From contig JAHIYE010000019.1 of NCBI GenBank assembly GCA_018815325.1, positions 1 to 64,000 on the forward strand: a DNA stretch of 64,000 nucleotides. Reading direction: 5' to 3'. Positions within the stretch are counted from its first letter, which is position 1. Each line of letters starts with the position of its first letter. Of this stretch, positions 16,676 to 26,352 are shown one piece after another. Below the pieces are notes generated by a model that saw nothing but the letters and a program-made list of their open reading frames with translations, had not been told where the DNA came from and did not search any database. Source of the DNA: Gammaproteobacteria bacterium. Lineage in GTDB: Bacteria; Pseudomonadota; Gammaproteobacteria; Burkholderiales; Burkholderiaceae_C. The position numbers and the translations under genes are program-made.

Positions 16676-18313
16676 ATGAATGCCAGCCAAGAGACAAACC
16701 GTAGTTATGACGCACAGGCACTGTTGGGCGATCGTGCATTGCTTGCGGCGATTGCCGTCAGTGCATTGACGGCCATCGTGCTGGGGCTTCAATTTGTCGA
16801 CAACCGCCTGGCATTGATTGCTTCGGCCGTATTGGTTGGCTTGGCGGTTTTTGCCTATGCTTCCTTCCGCGCCACTTTCAGCTCCAGAATGGTGCTGACC
16901 TTTGTGCTGGTTACCTTTGTTGAGCTGCATATCCAGCTCGCCAGAGGCATGCTTGAGTTTCACTTTGGTGTATTCGTGTCGCTGGCGATCCTGCTGGTCT
17001 ATCTGGACTGGCGGCCGATTATCTTTGGAGCCCTGTTGTTTGCGGTGCACCACGTGGCATTCGATCGGCTGCAGGCGGCAGGCTACGGCTTTTACTGTCT
17101 GACAGAGCCTGACTTTGCCCGTGTCATGCTGCATGCGGTTTTCGTCGTGATCCAGACGGCATTGGAGGTGGTGCTCGCGGTGATCATGGGACGCACGGCA
17201 CGTGCCGGTATCGAGCTCAGCCGACTGGTTGCCGGAGTGGACCAGCCTAATGGCATCGTTCTGAACGTGAATGCGGTGCAGGTCAGCACGCCTGCCGCCT
17301 CCGGCCTCAAGTCCGCGCTGGAGCGCATGGACACGGCCGTGTCAGCCGTACGGGGATCCACCAACAGCATCGAAGTGGCCTGTGGCGAAATTGCCAGCGG
17401 CAACCAGGACCTGAGCGTGCGTACCGAAGAAACGGCCAGCAATCTGCAGCGCACCGCATCCAGCATGGCGCAACTCACCAATACGGTGAAACAGTCGGTT
17501 GACGCGGCCCGCCAGGCCAATCAGCTCGCCGCCTCGGCAGCCGAAGTGGCCGCCCGTGGCGGTGCGGTGGTGGGTCAGGTCGTGACCACGATGGATGACA
17601 TCAATCAGAGCTCCAAGAAAATCAACGACATCATCGGCGTGATCGATGGCATTGCCTTCCAGACCAATATCCTGGCGCTCAATGCCGCGGTGGAGGCAGC
17701 CCGTGCCGGCGAACAGGGCCGCGGCTTTGCCGTGGTGGCCTCCGAGGTGCGAAGCCTGGCCAGTCGCAGTGCTGAAGCCGCCAAGGAGATCAAGAGCCTG
17801 ATCAGCGCCTCGGTCGAAAAAGTCGACTCGGGTTCACGGCTGGTGCAGGATGCAGGCAGCACGATGGATGAGATCGTCGGTTCGGTCAAGCGGGTCAGCG
17901 ACATGATTGGCGAGATCACCGCCGCCTCTGCCGAGCAGTCAGAGGGCATTGGCGAGGTCAATGCCGCCATCAGCCAGCTAGACCAGATGACGCAGCAGAA
18001 TGCGGCGCTGGTGGAAGAGTCGGCCGCCGCGGCCGAAAGCCTCAAGGAGCAAGCCCAGCGGTTGGCACGTGCCGTGGCCGTGTTCAAGGATCAGGGTGGT
18101 GCAGCCCAGATGGCGGCCCCCAGCCGCGCTGCAGGCGTTGCACGCACACCGGCCCTGACACAAAAGACCGGTTCTGCCATTGCAGGCCCGGCGGCCAGGC
18201 CTGCCAAGATCGCTAATGCGGTACCGGCCAAACCTGCGCCAAAACCGATGGCCAAGCCTGCCGCGACGGCCAAGCCTGCCAGTGATGCCGAAGGCGACTG
18301 GGAGAGTTTCTGA
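16676..18313 (+). CDS. Methyl-accepting chemotaxis protein with multi-helix membrane sensor
   Basis: A 545-aa chemoreceptor. Residues about 20-175 hold five or six hydrophobic helices with no periplasmic ligand domain; a polar segment [12 protein letters not shown] lies between helices. Residues about 200-475 are the cytoplasmic signalling hairpin, with the conserved tip [20 protein letters not shown] and [12 protein letters not shown] Pro/Ala/Lys-rich linker ends in DWESF, resembling the NWETF pentapeptide that tethers CheR/CheB. The signal is unknown; membrane-embedded sensors often report energy state or hydrophobic ligands. The ATG at 16676 follows GGAG; an in-frame ATG lies at 16655. Confidence 0.92.
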   Translation: MNASQETNRSYDAQALLGDRALLAAIAVSALTAIVLGLQFVDNRLALIASAVLVGLAVFAYASFRATFSSRMVLTFVLVTFVELHIQLARGMLEFHFGVFVSLAILLVYLDWRPIIFGALLFAVHHVAFDRLQAAGYGFYCLTEPDFARVMLHAVFVVIQTALEVVLAVIMGRTARAGIELSRLVAGVDQPNGIVLNVNAVQVSTPAASGLKSALERMDTAVSAVRGSTNSIEVACGEIASGNQDLSVRTEETASNLQRTASSMAQLTNTVKQSVDAARQANQLAASAAEVAARGGAVVGQVVTTMDDINQSSKKINDIIGVIDGIAFQTNILALNAAVEAARAGEQGRGFAVVASEVRSLASRSAEAAKEIKSLISASVEKVDSGSRLVQDAGSTMDEIVGSVKRVSDMIGEITAASAEQSEGIGEVNAAISQLDQMTQQNAALVEESAAAAESLKEQAQRLARAVAVFKDQGGAAQMAAPSRAAGVARTPALTQKTGSAIAGPAARPAKIANAVPAKPAPKPMAKPAATAKPASDAEGDWESF

Positions 18314-18402
18314 GTCGTACCGTGTGATGGAGGCGCTGTGCCAACCGGGCATGAGTTTGTGGAATGTGGTGCAATTGTCAGGAGATTGCTGAAGGAAACC
18401 GC

Positions 18403-19887
18403 ATGAATGCCCGTATCCCCCACTCCAAACTTGATCCGGTTCTGGCCTTGCGCCAGATCAGCCAGGCCTGGGACGATGACATCGTCCAGCAACTGGAGGA
18501 CTACATCCGTATTCCGGCCAAATCGCCGGCTTTCGATGCGGACTGGGCTTCCAGCGGGCATATCGAGACGGTGGTGCAGCACGCTGCCGCCTGGATAGAG
18601 GGTCAAAAGATTCCGGGTCTCAAGCTGGAGATCATCCGGTTGACCGGCCGCACACCGGTCCTGTTTTTCGAACTGCCCGCATCAAGGGGCCAGACGCAGG
18701 GCGAGACCGAATGCGCGGCGTCCAGCCAGACCGTGCTCATGTACGGACACCTCGACAAGCAACCTGAGTTCACGGGCTGGCGCCAGGACCTCGGTCCCTG
18801 GACCCCCAAATACGAAGATGGCAAGCTCTATGGCCGCGGTGGTGCAGATGACGGCTATGCCGTGTATGCCAGCATTGCGGCCATCCAGTCGCTCAAAAGC
18901 CAGCAATTGGCGCATCCACGCATCGTCGGGCTGGTCGAAACCTGTGAGGAAAGCGGCTCATATGACCTGCTGCCTTATGTGGATGCGCTGCGCGCCCGGC
19001 TGGGTGATGTCGGCCTCGTGATCTGTCTGGACTCGGGTGCCGGCAATTACGACCAGTTGTGGTTGACCACCAGTTTGCGCGGCATGGCGGGCGGGGTGCT
19101 GAAGGTCGAGGTATTGACCGAAGGTGTGCACTCGGGTGATGCCAGTGGCCTGGTGCCATCGAGTTTTCGCATCATGCGCCAGGTGCTGGACCGCTTGGAG
19201 GACAGCGCAACGGGACGGCTGCTGCCCGCAAGCTTCCATTGCGAGGTGCCACCGGAACGCTTGCGCCAGGCGCAGGCCACTGCAGCCATTCTGGGCGAAG
19301 AACTCTACAAACGCTTTCCCTGGGCACACTACGACTGTGGCGGCTCCACGGCGTTTGCCCTGCCCACCACCACCGACCCACTGCAGGCCCTGCTGAACCG
19401 GACCTGGGTGCCCACACTCAGCGTCACGGGTGCCGAGGGATTTCCGGACTTCAAGAGCGCGGGCAATGTGCTGCGCCCCTATACGGCCTTCAAGCTCAGC
19501 CTGCGTCTGCCGCCCCTGGTCGAAGCGGCCAGCGCTGTGCAGGAACTCAAGCGCCTGCTGGAAGACAATGCGCCCTACCAGGCACGAGTGACGTTTGAGG
19601 GCGGCGGGGCCACAGGCTGGAATGCACCAGCCACCGCGCCCTGGTTTGAGCAGGCCTTGAATGCCGCCTCGACGGCGCAGTTTGGCGCGCCTTGTGGCTA
19701 CATCGGCCAGGGCGGCACCATTCCACTCATGAACATGCTGGCCCGGGGGTTTCCCAAGGCCCAGATGATGGTGTGCGGCGTGCTTGGCCCCAAAAGCAAT
19801 GCGCATGGGCCCAATGAATTCCTGCACGTGCCCTATGCCAAGAAGCTCACGGCGGTCGTGGCGCAGGTGATTGCGCAGATGCCCTGA
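18403..19887 (+). CDS. M20-family metallopeptidase/dipeptidase
   Basis: A 494-aa zinc peptidase of the M20 clan. Metal ligands are visible in order: LMYGHLDKQ (His, catalytic Asp), GRGGADDGYA (bridging Asp), VETCEESGS (catalytic Glu and Glu ligand), VICLDSGAG (Asp) and KSNAHGPNEF (His near the C-terminus). The lid domain occupies about residues 220-380. It resembles carnosinase-like dipeptidases of M20; the physiological peptide is unknown. The start at 18403 follows AAGGAA. The next gene begins 2 bp after its stop. Confidence 0.9.
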   Translation: MNARIPHSKLDPVLALRQISQAWDDDIVQQLEDYIRIPAKSPAFDADWASSGHIETVVQHAAAWIEGQKIPGLKLEIIRLTGRTPVLFFELPASRGQTQGETECAASSQTVLMYGHLDKQPEFTGWRQDLGPWTPKYEDGKLYGRGGADDGYAVYASIAAIQSLKSQQLAHPRIVGLVETCEESGSYDLLPYVDALRARLGDVGLVICLDSGAGNYDQLWLTTSLRGMAGGVLKVEVLTEGVHSGDASGLVPSSFRIMRQVLDRLEDSATGRLLPASFHCEVPPERLRQAQATAAILGEELYKRFPWAHYDCGGSTAFALPTTTDPLQALLNRTWVPTLSVTGAEGFPDFKSAGNVLRPYTAFKLSLRLPPLVEAASAVQELKRLLEDNAPYQARVTFEGGGATGWNAPATAPWFEQALNAASTAQFGAPCGYIGQGGTIPLMNMLARGFPKAQMMVCGVLGPKSNAHGPNEFLHVPYAKKLTAVVAQVIAQMP

Positions 19888-19889
19888 CC

Positions 19890-20756
19890 ATGCTGACGCC
19901 TTCAGACGACATGCACCTGAATTCCAGTTTCATTGCCACCGATGGCCGTCACATAGCGGTACGCGACTGGTTGCTGGAGCCGGGACAGGCGTTACATGGC
20001 ACCGTGGTGCTGGTGCATGGCCTGGGCGAGCACATGGGGCGCTACAACCATGTGGCGCGCAGGCTCAACCATTGGGGCTTTGCCGTGCGTGGCTATGACC
20101 AGTTTGGTCATGGAGAGTCGGAAGGCGCACGCGGTGGTTTGCCGACGTCGACGCGCCTGCTCGATGACCTGGCCGAGATCATTGATAGCACCCGTGCTGC
20201 CATGGCGCCCGGGCAACCCCTGATCCTGCTGGGGCACAGCCTGGGGGGCTTGGTGACTGCGCGCTTCGTGTCCCTGGGAATGCGGCCTGTGCAGGGACTG
20301 GTGCTGTCGTCGCCAGTGCTGGACCCCGGGCTCAATGCGTTCCAGAAATTCCTGCTCTCCTTCCTGCCTGACATCGTGCCCGATCTTCGGGTCGGCAATG
20401 GTCTGGATGTCTCGAAGCTGTCGCACGACCCGAAGATCATTGATGCCTACAAGGCCGACCCGTTGGTGCATGACCGCATTTGTGGCCGGCTGGCACGCTT
20501 CATTGCCGACGCTGGCGAAGCAACGCTGGCACGTGCAGCGCAGTGGCAGGTGCCGACGTTGTTGATGTATGCGGGGCAGGACGCGCTGGTCAATCCGGCT
20601 GGCAGCGCGATATTCGCCGACGCCGCACCGGACGAGGTGGTGGAGGTGCACTGCTTTGAGAAGCTGTTCCATGAGCTTTTCAATGAGGTGGACCGGGAAT
20701 CCGTCTTCAACCAGCTTGGACGCTGGCTGGATGCACGGTTTTCAAACGAAGGATAA
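19890..20756 (+). CDS. Alpha/beta hydrolase, monoacylglycerol lipase-like
   Basis: A 288-aa serine hydrolase of the hydrolase_4 (lysophospholipase/monoacylglycerol lipase) type. The oxyanion region VLVHGLGEHMGRY, nucleophile elbow LLGHSLGGLV (Ser near 120), acid in YAGQDALVNP and His in KLFHELFNEVDRE form a complete triad. No signal peptide is seen, so it is cytoplasmic. It is coupled to the M20 gene (2-bp gap), but no shared pathway is evident. Confidence 0.9.
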   Translation: MLTPSDDMHLNSSFIATDGRHIAVRDWLLEPGQALHGTVVLVHGLGEHMGRYNHVARRLNHWGFAVRGYDQFGHGESEGARGGLPTSTRLLDDLAEIIDSTRAAMAPGQPLILLGHSLGGLVTARFVSLGMRPVQGLVLSSPVLDPGLNAFQKFLLSFLPDIVPDLRVGNGLDVSKLSHDPKIIDAYKADPLVHDRICGRLARFIADAGEATLARAAQWQVPTLLMYAGQDALVNPAGSAIFADAAPDEVVEVHCFEKLFHELFNEVDRESVFNQLGRWLDARFSNEG

Positions 20757-20796
20757 AACAGTCCATCGCCCTTATCCAGAGGGCAAACCAGCCCGC

Positions 20797-21978
20797 TCAG
20801 GTTTGCGGCTGAACCAGCGCCTTGCGCTTGTGCAGCGCCAGCCAGATCAGTGCAACACCGGTCAGTCCGACCGGCAGCAGTGAACCGTAGTTCAGCAGAG
20901 CCCATCCCTGGGTGGTGACGAGTGCGCCGGAGGCAAACGAGGTGACAGCCATCACGGCGAACACGCAGAAATTGATGGCAGCCTGGGCGCGGTCTTTTTC
21001 CTCGGGGCGGTAGGACTGCAGTGATAGCGTGGTGCTGCCCGTGAAAAGGAAGTTCCAGCCCACGCCCAGCAGGAACAGGGCCAGCACGAACTGGTGCAGA
21101 TCCACGCCCGACAGGGCAATCACGATGCACAGCGCATTGAGTACGACACCCGCGCCCATGATGGTCAGGGTGCCAAAGCGCTTGATCAGGTGGCCGGTGA
21201 AAAAGCCCGGTGCAAACATGCCGATCACATGCCACTCCAGCACCAGGGCGGCATCCTCGAACGGAAAACCACAGACCTGCATGGCCAGCGGCGTGGCGGC
21301 CATCAGCAGGTTCATCACCCCGTAGCCGAGTGCGGCGCCAATGGCGGCCACCATGAAGACCGGCTGGCGCATGATTTCCCGCAGGGGGCGCCCGCCATCG
21401 CCACTTTTGGCGACCGGTGGTGTGTGCGGGATGCGCAGTGCAGCCATGAGCCCCATGGCGATGACGGCGACCACGGCCAGCGAGATGTAGGCACCCGCGA
21501 AGGGTACCTCGAACAGGTTCTTGGTGCGGGTGGCCAGGTTGGGGCCGACGATGGCGCCCAGCAGGCCGCCGGCCAGTACCAGCGACACTGCTTTTTCGCG
21601 AAAACTGGGGGCCGCCAGTTCGGCTGCCGCAAAGCGGTAGAGCTGACCGTTGGCGCTGTAGTAGCCAGCGACCACCGTGGCCACGACCAGCAGCCAGAAA
21701 TTACGGCTGAAGGCCGCATAGGCGCACAACAGGGCGGAGAGCAGTGCGACGACCAGACCGATCTGGAACGAGATCTTGCGGCCATAGCGATGCTGGGTGT
21801 GTGCAACCAGTCCGGTGCTCAGAGCACCACCCACCACATAGCCCATCACGGGCAGGGTGGCCATCCAGCCCAGCGGTGCCAGACTCAAGCCCACCAGGCC
21901 ATTGATGGCGATGAAGATGATGTTGTTGGTGAGAAAAAGACCCTGGCAGATGGCCAGCAGCACGAGGTTGCGGTTCAT
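20797..21978 (-). CDS. MFS transporter
   Basis: A 393-aa inner-membrane carrier with about twelve hydrophobic helices. The loop after helix 2 carries AHTQHRYGRKISFQIG, the MFS signature. The substrate cannot be predicted. It overlaps rsmE by 4 bp (ATGA) and is likely co-transcribed with it, a grouping without an obvious functional link. Confidence 0.88.
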   Translation of the reverse strand: MNRNLVLLAICQGLFLTNNIIFIAINGLVGLSLAPLGWMATLPVMGYVVGGALSTGLVAHTQHRYGRKISFQIGLVVALLSALLCAYAAFSRNFWLLVVATVVAGYYSANGQLYRFAAAELAAPSFREKAVSLVLAGGLLGAIVGPNLATRTKNLFEVPFAGAYISLAVVAVIAMGLMAALRIPHTPPVAKSGDGGRPLREIMRQPVFMVAAIGAALGYGVMNLLMAATPLAMQVCGFPFEDAALVLEWHVIGMFAPGFFTGHLIKRFGTLTIMGAGVVLNALCIVIALSGVDLHQFVLALFLLGVGWNFLFTGSTTLSLQSYRPEEKDRAQAAINFCVFAVMAVTSFASGALVTTQGWALLNYGSLLPVGLTGVALIWLALHKRKALVQPQT

Positions 21979-22706
21979 CCGAGTAGTGTAAGTGCGGCCA
22001 GGGCCGCCAGCGGGGCGGTTTCGGCCCGCAGCACACGCGAGCCCAGCGTGACGGGAACAAAGCCTTGGGCCAGCGCAAGCGCTTCTTCAGCGGCAGAGAG
22101 GCCGCCCTCGGGACCCGACAAAAAGGTGAATACGCCTGCCGGGTGATTCTGGATCGTCTGACGCAGGGAGAGGGTTCCTGGGCGCAGCGACAGCAGCAGA
22201 TGCGGATGGGTGGTAGCAGCCGGATGCCGCATCCAGTCGCCGAGGGACTGCACGGGATGGACCAGCGGCACGCGGTTGCGGCCGCATTGCTCGCAGGCGG
22301 CAATGGCAATGCCGCGCCAGTGGGCCAGTTTTTTGTCGGCCCGCTCGCCACTGAGCCGTAACACACTGCGCTCGGACGTCAGCGGCTGGATGCTGGCCAC
22401 ACCGAGCTCGGTCGCCTTCTCGACCAGCCAGTCCATGCGCTCGTTGGCAGGCATGCCGATCAGCAGATGCACCTCGCAGGCGGTCTCTCGCTCCATGGCC
22501 TGATGCGCGCCGACCTGAACCTGCACGTCGCTTCGCCCCATGCGGGTGATGGTGGCCTCAAACTCGCCGCCATTCACCTGGCCGCCAAACAGGGTCACGG
22601 TGTCGCCGGGCTGGAGTCGCAGCACCTGCACATGGCGTGCTGCGCCCGCAGGCAGGTCGAGTAAGTCGCCAGTGATCAGTGGTGCAGGGCAGTAAAAGCG
22701 GGGCAT
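21975..22706 (-). CDS. rsmE: 16S rRNA m3U1498 methyltransferase RsmE
   Basis: A 243-aa SPOUT-class methyltransferase. The N-terminal PUA-like part (residues 1-70, MPRFYCPAPL onward to LFGG) binds RNA. The C-terminal knotted domain carries KATELGVASIQPLTSERSV and the SAM-binding knot FLSGPEGGLSAAEEALA plus LGSRVLRAETAPLAAL. It methylates U1498 of 16S rRNA in the 30S subunit. Confidence 0.95.
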   Translation of the reverse strand: MPRFYCPAPLITGDLLDLPAGAARHVQVLRLQPGDTVTLFGGQVNGGEFEATITRMGRSDVQVQVGAHQAMERETACEVHLLIGMPANERMDWLVEKATELGVASIQPLTSERSVLRLSGERADKKLAHWRGIAIAACEQCGRNRVPLVHPVQSLGDWMRHPAATTHPHLLLSLRPGTLSLRQTIQNHPAGVFTFLSGPEGGLSAAEEALALAQGFVPVTLGSRVLRAETAPLAALAALTLLG

Positions 22707-22725
22707 TTATAACGCTATGATTTTA

Positions 22726-22768
22726 ATAGCTGTATGCGCATATTCAATGAGGCTGAAGGGCTGATTTG
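22726..22768 (-). repeat. 43-bp repeat copy abutting the amgK stop
   Basis: ATAGCTGT at its start and GATTTG at its end match the reverse of the copies at 37841 and 39192 with identical length. It fills most of the 62-bp gap between rsmE and amgK and ends exactly where the amgK stop codon begins. Confidence 0.7.
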
Positions 22769-23875
22769 TCACACTCTGCCAAAGGCAAAGCCGCCGGCAT
22801 CCTGAAGGCCTTCGACCTTGTCGATAAGTCGCAGCAGGGGTTTGAGTTCGATGTAGCGGCTGGCGGTGGCCCGGATGTAGCCGATGAAACGCGGGGTGTC
22901 GGCCAGGTACTGGGGCTTGCCGTCGCGCAGCGTCAGGCGCGCGAAGATGCCGGCTACCTTGAGATGGCGCTGCAGTCCCATCCATTCGACGCCGCGGTAA
23001 AACTCGCCGAAATCGTTCCCCACGGGCAAGGCTGCGGCGCGGGCCTTTTCCCAGTAGCGGATGGTGATGTCGAGCACAAAATCTTCTTCCCAGCTCAGGA
23101 AGGCATCGCGCATCAGGCTGGCGATGTCGTAGGTGATGGGGCCGTACACGGCATCCTGGAAATCCAGCACGCCCAGGGCACTGGGCTGGCCCTCAACCGG
23201 GCCGGTGATCATCAGGTTGCGTGGCATGAAGTCGCGGTGCACATACACCGATGGCCAAGCCAGGTTGTGCTCAATGATGCGCTTGAACGTGGTGTTGAGG
23301 GTGTCGCGTACGGCGACCTCCAGGACCATACCGCGATGCTTGGCCAAATACCAGTCGGGAAACAGGTCAAGTTCACGCCGCAAAAGAGCCTCGTCGTAAG
23401 GGGGCAGCACACCGGGCTGCGAGGCCTTTTGCCAGCTTACCAGCGCATCAACGGCCTGCAGGTAGAGTTCTTGGTTGGCCTGCGGGTTCGCCTTGTCGAT
23501 GACCTGCATCATGGTCTGGTGGCCCAGGTCCGACAGCAACATGAAACCCAGGGAAGGTTCCCAGGCGAGTACCCTTGGTACGGTAAGCCCGGCTGCCGCC
23601 ATCAGCGTGGCGATTTCGACAAAAGGCTTGCAGTTCTCCTTGTCGGGTGGTGCATCCATGATGATGCGGCTGCCGCTGGCACTGTCTACCCGCAGATAAC
23701 GCCGGAAGCTGGCATCGGCCGAGGCCAGGCGCAGGGTGTCGCGTTGCAGCTGCAGCGGGTCTTGCAGACTGGAAAACCAGGTGTTGAAAGCAGCTTCGCG
23801 CTGCGGGTCGGACCATGTCACGGCAGCCAGGGCGGGTGCAGGGAGGTCGGCAGAAGGGGGGGCAAGTTGGCTCAT
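22769..23875 (-). CDS. amgK: Amino-sugar kinase AmgK (aminoglycoside phosphotransferase fold)
   Basis: A 368-aa kinase of the APH/choline kinase fold. The catalytic loop is VHRDFMPRNLMI and the metal-binding motif is VLDFQDAVYGP. Proteins of this type next to lptD are AmgK, the anomeric kinase for N-acetylmuramate and N-acetylglucosamine in a peptidoglycan recycling route that bypasses de novo UDP-MurNAc synthesis. The gene is divergent from lptD, as in pseudomonads. Its usual partner murU is not adjacent but lies about 10 kb away at 33703. Confidence 0.85.
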   Translation of the reverse strand: MSQLAPPSADLPAPALAAVTWSDPQREAAFNTWFSSLQDPLQLQRDTLRLASADASFRRYLRVDSASGSRIIMDAPPDKENCKPFVEIATLMAAAGLTVPRVLAWEPSLGFMLLSDLGHQTMMQVIDKANPQANQELYLQAVDALVSWQKASQPGVLPPYDEALLRRELDLFPDWYLAKHRGMVLEVAVRDTLNTTFKRIIEHNLAWPSVYVHRDFMPRNLMITGPVEGQPSALGVLDFQDAVYGPITYDIASLMRDAFLSWEEDFVLDITIRYWEKARAAALPVGNDFGEFYRGVEWMGLQRHLKVAGIFARLTLRDGKPQYLADTPRFIGYIRATASRYIELKPLLRLIDKVEGLQDAGGFAFGRV

Positions 23876-23958
23876 GGATAATCCATTCTACAAACCATGG
23901 CACAGAATCTCCTCAACAGCCTGCACGGCCTCATTTCCCGGACCTGGTCACCAGAGCA

Positions 23959-26346
23959 ATGCGCCCACTGAAGCATGACATGAAACGTGGTGTTGCCCGC
24001 CCGAATCCGGCCCTGAGTCCGGTGGCGCTGGTGACATGCGCCCTGATGCAGGCCATGCCCGGTCTGGCGCAGCAAGTCCCGGTGGATTCCCCGGTGCTGC
24101 TCAAGTCAAGCCCCCTCTTGAAGGAGCAGATTGAGCCCTCCGTGCGTCGTCAATTGCCGACATTTCTGTTTGGTGAGCGCATCTATGGTCGCCCAGACCT
24201 GGAGACCAGCTCTGAGGGCCACGCCGAACTGCGGCGTGCTGACACCGTGATCCGGGCAGACCGGCTGGACTATGACCATCCCACAGACCAGGCCAAGGCC
24301 CGGGGGAATGTGTATGTCAACCGTGCCGGGAATGTGTATGAAGGCCCCCTGCTGGAGCTCAAGATCGATGCCTTTGAGGGCTTCTTCAACGAGCCGCGCT
24401 ACCACTTCCTCAAGAACGACGGCCATGGCGTAGCCAGCCGCGTCGACTTCATCGACGAGAAGCGCGCCATCATCCACAACGCCACCTTCACCACCTGCCG
24501 CCGCTTGCCAGGGCCGAGCTGGATGCCCGACTGGATTTTGCGGGCGAACCAGCTCACCATGGACAATGAAGAGGACGTGGGTCACGCAGAAGGCGCGCTG
24601 CTGAGCTTCAAGGGCGTGCCTGTGCTGCCAATTCCCAGCCTGACGTTTCCGCTGAGCGACCGACGCAAGTCTGGTTTCTTGCCCCCCAGCGTTGGCGTTG
24701 ACAACATCAACGGCACACAGATACAGCAGCCCTATTACTGGAACATCGCACCGAACCGCGACGCCACGCTGTACCCGACCCTCATGAGCAAGCGCGGTGT
24801 TGATCTGGGGGGTGAATTCCGCTACCTCGAGGCGGGCTACTCAGGCAAGATAACCGGCAACTACATGCCGGCGGACAAGCTGCGCGAGACCAACCGGTGG
24901 GGCCTGTCCTACCAGCATGTTGGCGGAATCAATACCGGCATTGCCGCCATTGGCGGGGTGGGGTTGAACCTGAACATCAACCGGGTGAGCGACGACAACT
25001 ACTGGCGTGACTTCACCGTTCCGGTGACGGGGGCCTTGGGCCAGCGCCTGCTGCCCAACGATGCCACGCTGAGCTGGGGCCGGGGTGAGTGGTCAACGAC
25101 GGTGCGAACCCTCAAATGGCAAACCTTGCAGGATGTCACGGCACCCATCACACCGCCGTATGACCAGCTGCCGCAAATCGCCGTGAGCTTTGCCCGTCCG
25201 GACGAGCGGGGTTTCGACATTGGCTTCACGGCCAACTACACCCAGTTCCAGGCCGACCGTTCGCTCACAAAACAGCCCAACAGCCAGCGAACCTACACGC
25301 AGTTGCAGCTGAGCCGACCCTGGCGTGCGCCTGGGGGTTACATCATCCCCAAGGTGCAGCTGCATGCCACAAGCTACCAGTTTGACGCTGCGCTGGCCAA
25401 TGGCGCAACCGAGGCCAGCCGGGTGTTGCCGACGTACAGCCTCGACAGCGGGCTCGTGTTCGAGCGCGAGGCCAGCTATTTTGGCCGAGGCTTTCTGCAA
25501 ACGCTGGAGCCGCGGGCTTTTTATGTTTCGACGCCCTACCGTGACCAGAGCAATCTGCCGAACTACGACTCTGGCCTGAGTGACTTCAACTTCGCCACGA
25601 TCTACACGGAAAATGCTTTTGTCGGTAATGACCGCATTTCGGACAGCAACCTGTTGACCTTGGGTGTGACTTCGCGCCTGCTGCATCCGGACACGGGGGC
25701 GGAGGCCATGCGGCTGGGTTTTGCGCAGCGTCTGCGCTTCAAGGATCAGCTGGTTACCCTGCCTGGCGGCACACCCGTGCAGGACCGCGTGAGCGATTTG
25801 TTGATGGGTGGCTCGATCAACTGGACGCCCCAGTGGACGGTGGACACGCTGGTGCAATTCAACCCGAAGACCGAGCAATCTGTACGTTCCACCATTGGTG
25901 CCCGCTATAACCCTGGCAATTACCGCGTCATCAACGCCGCCTACCGCTTTCAGCGCGACACGAGCGAGCAAATCGATGTGGGCTGGCAATGGCCGATCAA
26001 CGACCTGTGGGGTGACCGCGGCCAGGACCTTGGGCCCGGACGCGGTCAGGGAGACGGGCGCTGGTACAGTGTTGGGCGTCTGAACTACAGCATGAGGGAG
26101 GGCCGGCTGGTCAGCTCGATCATCGGTTTTGAGTACGATGCCGGTTGCTGGCTGGGCCGTGTGGTGATCGAGCGACTGCAGACCAGCACCTCCACCGCCA
26201 ACCAGCGCATCATGTTCCAGCTGGAGTTTGTCGGCTTCTCGCGACTGGGGGTGAGTCCCCTCAAGACCCTGAAGAACAATATTCCCCGTTACCAATACCT
26301 GCGAGAGGAAGTCGAGCCTTCCAGTCGCTTCAGCAATTACGATTGA
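23959..26346 (+). CDS. lptD: LPS-assembly protein LptD
   Basis: A 795-aa outer-membrane protein that inserts lipopolysaccharide into the outer leaflet with LptE. A signal peptide (KRG then ALSPVALVTCALMQAMPGLAQ) precedes an OstA/LptA-like jellyroll (about residues 75-200) and a C-terminal beta-barrel (about 280-795). The mature part shows only two cysteines, in FTTCRRLPG and DAGCWLGR, instead of the four of E. coli, so one inter-domain disulfide is expected. The start could be ATG 23959 or ATG 23980 (seven residues shorter). It is followed by surA after 6 bp. Confidence 0.95.
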   Translation: MRPLKHDMKRGVARPNPALSPVALVTCALMQAMPGLAQQVPVDSPVLLKSSPLLKEQIEPSVRRQLPTFLFGERIYGRPDLETSSEGHAELRRADTVIRADRLDYDHPTDQAKARGNVYVNRAGNVYEGPLLELKIDAFEGFFNEPRYHFLKNDGHGVASRVDFIDEKRAIIHNATFTTCRRLPGPSWMPDWILRANQLTMDNEEDVGHAEGALLSFKGVPVLPIPSLTFPLSDRRKSGFLPPSVGVDNINGTQIQQPYYWNIAPNRDATLYPTLMSKRGVDLGGEFRYLEAGYSGKITGNYMPADKLRETNRWGLSYQHVGGINTGIAAIGGVGLNLNINRVSDDNYWRDFTVPVTGALGQRLLPNDATLSWGRGEWSTTVRTLKWQTLQDVTAPITPPYDQLPQIAVSFARPDERGFDIGFTANYTQFQADRSLTKQPNSQRTYTQLQLSRPWRAPGGYIIPKVQLHATSYQFDAALANGATEASRVLPTYSLDSGLVFEREASYFGRGFLQTLEPRAFYVSTPYRDQSNLPNYDSGLSDFNFATIYTENAFVGNDRISDSNLLTLGVTSRLLHPDTGAEAMRLGFAQRLRFKDQLVTLPGGTPVQDRVSDLLMGGSINWTPQWTVDTLVQFNPKTEQSVRSTIGARYNPGNYRVINAAYRFQRDTSEQIDVGWQWPINDLWGDRGQDLGPGRGQGDGRWYSVGRLNYSMREGRLVSSIIGFEYDAGCWLGRVVIERLQTSTSTANQRIMFQLEFVGFSRLGVSPLKTLKNNIPRYQYLREEVEPSSRFSNYD

Positions 26347-26352
26347 TTCATC

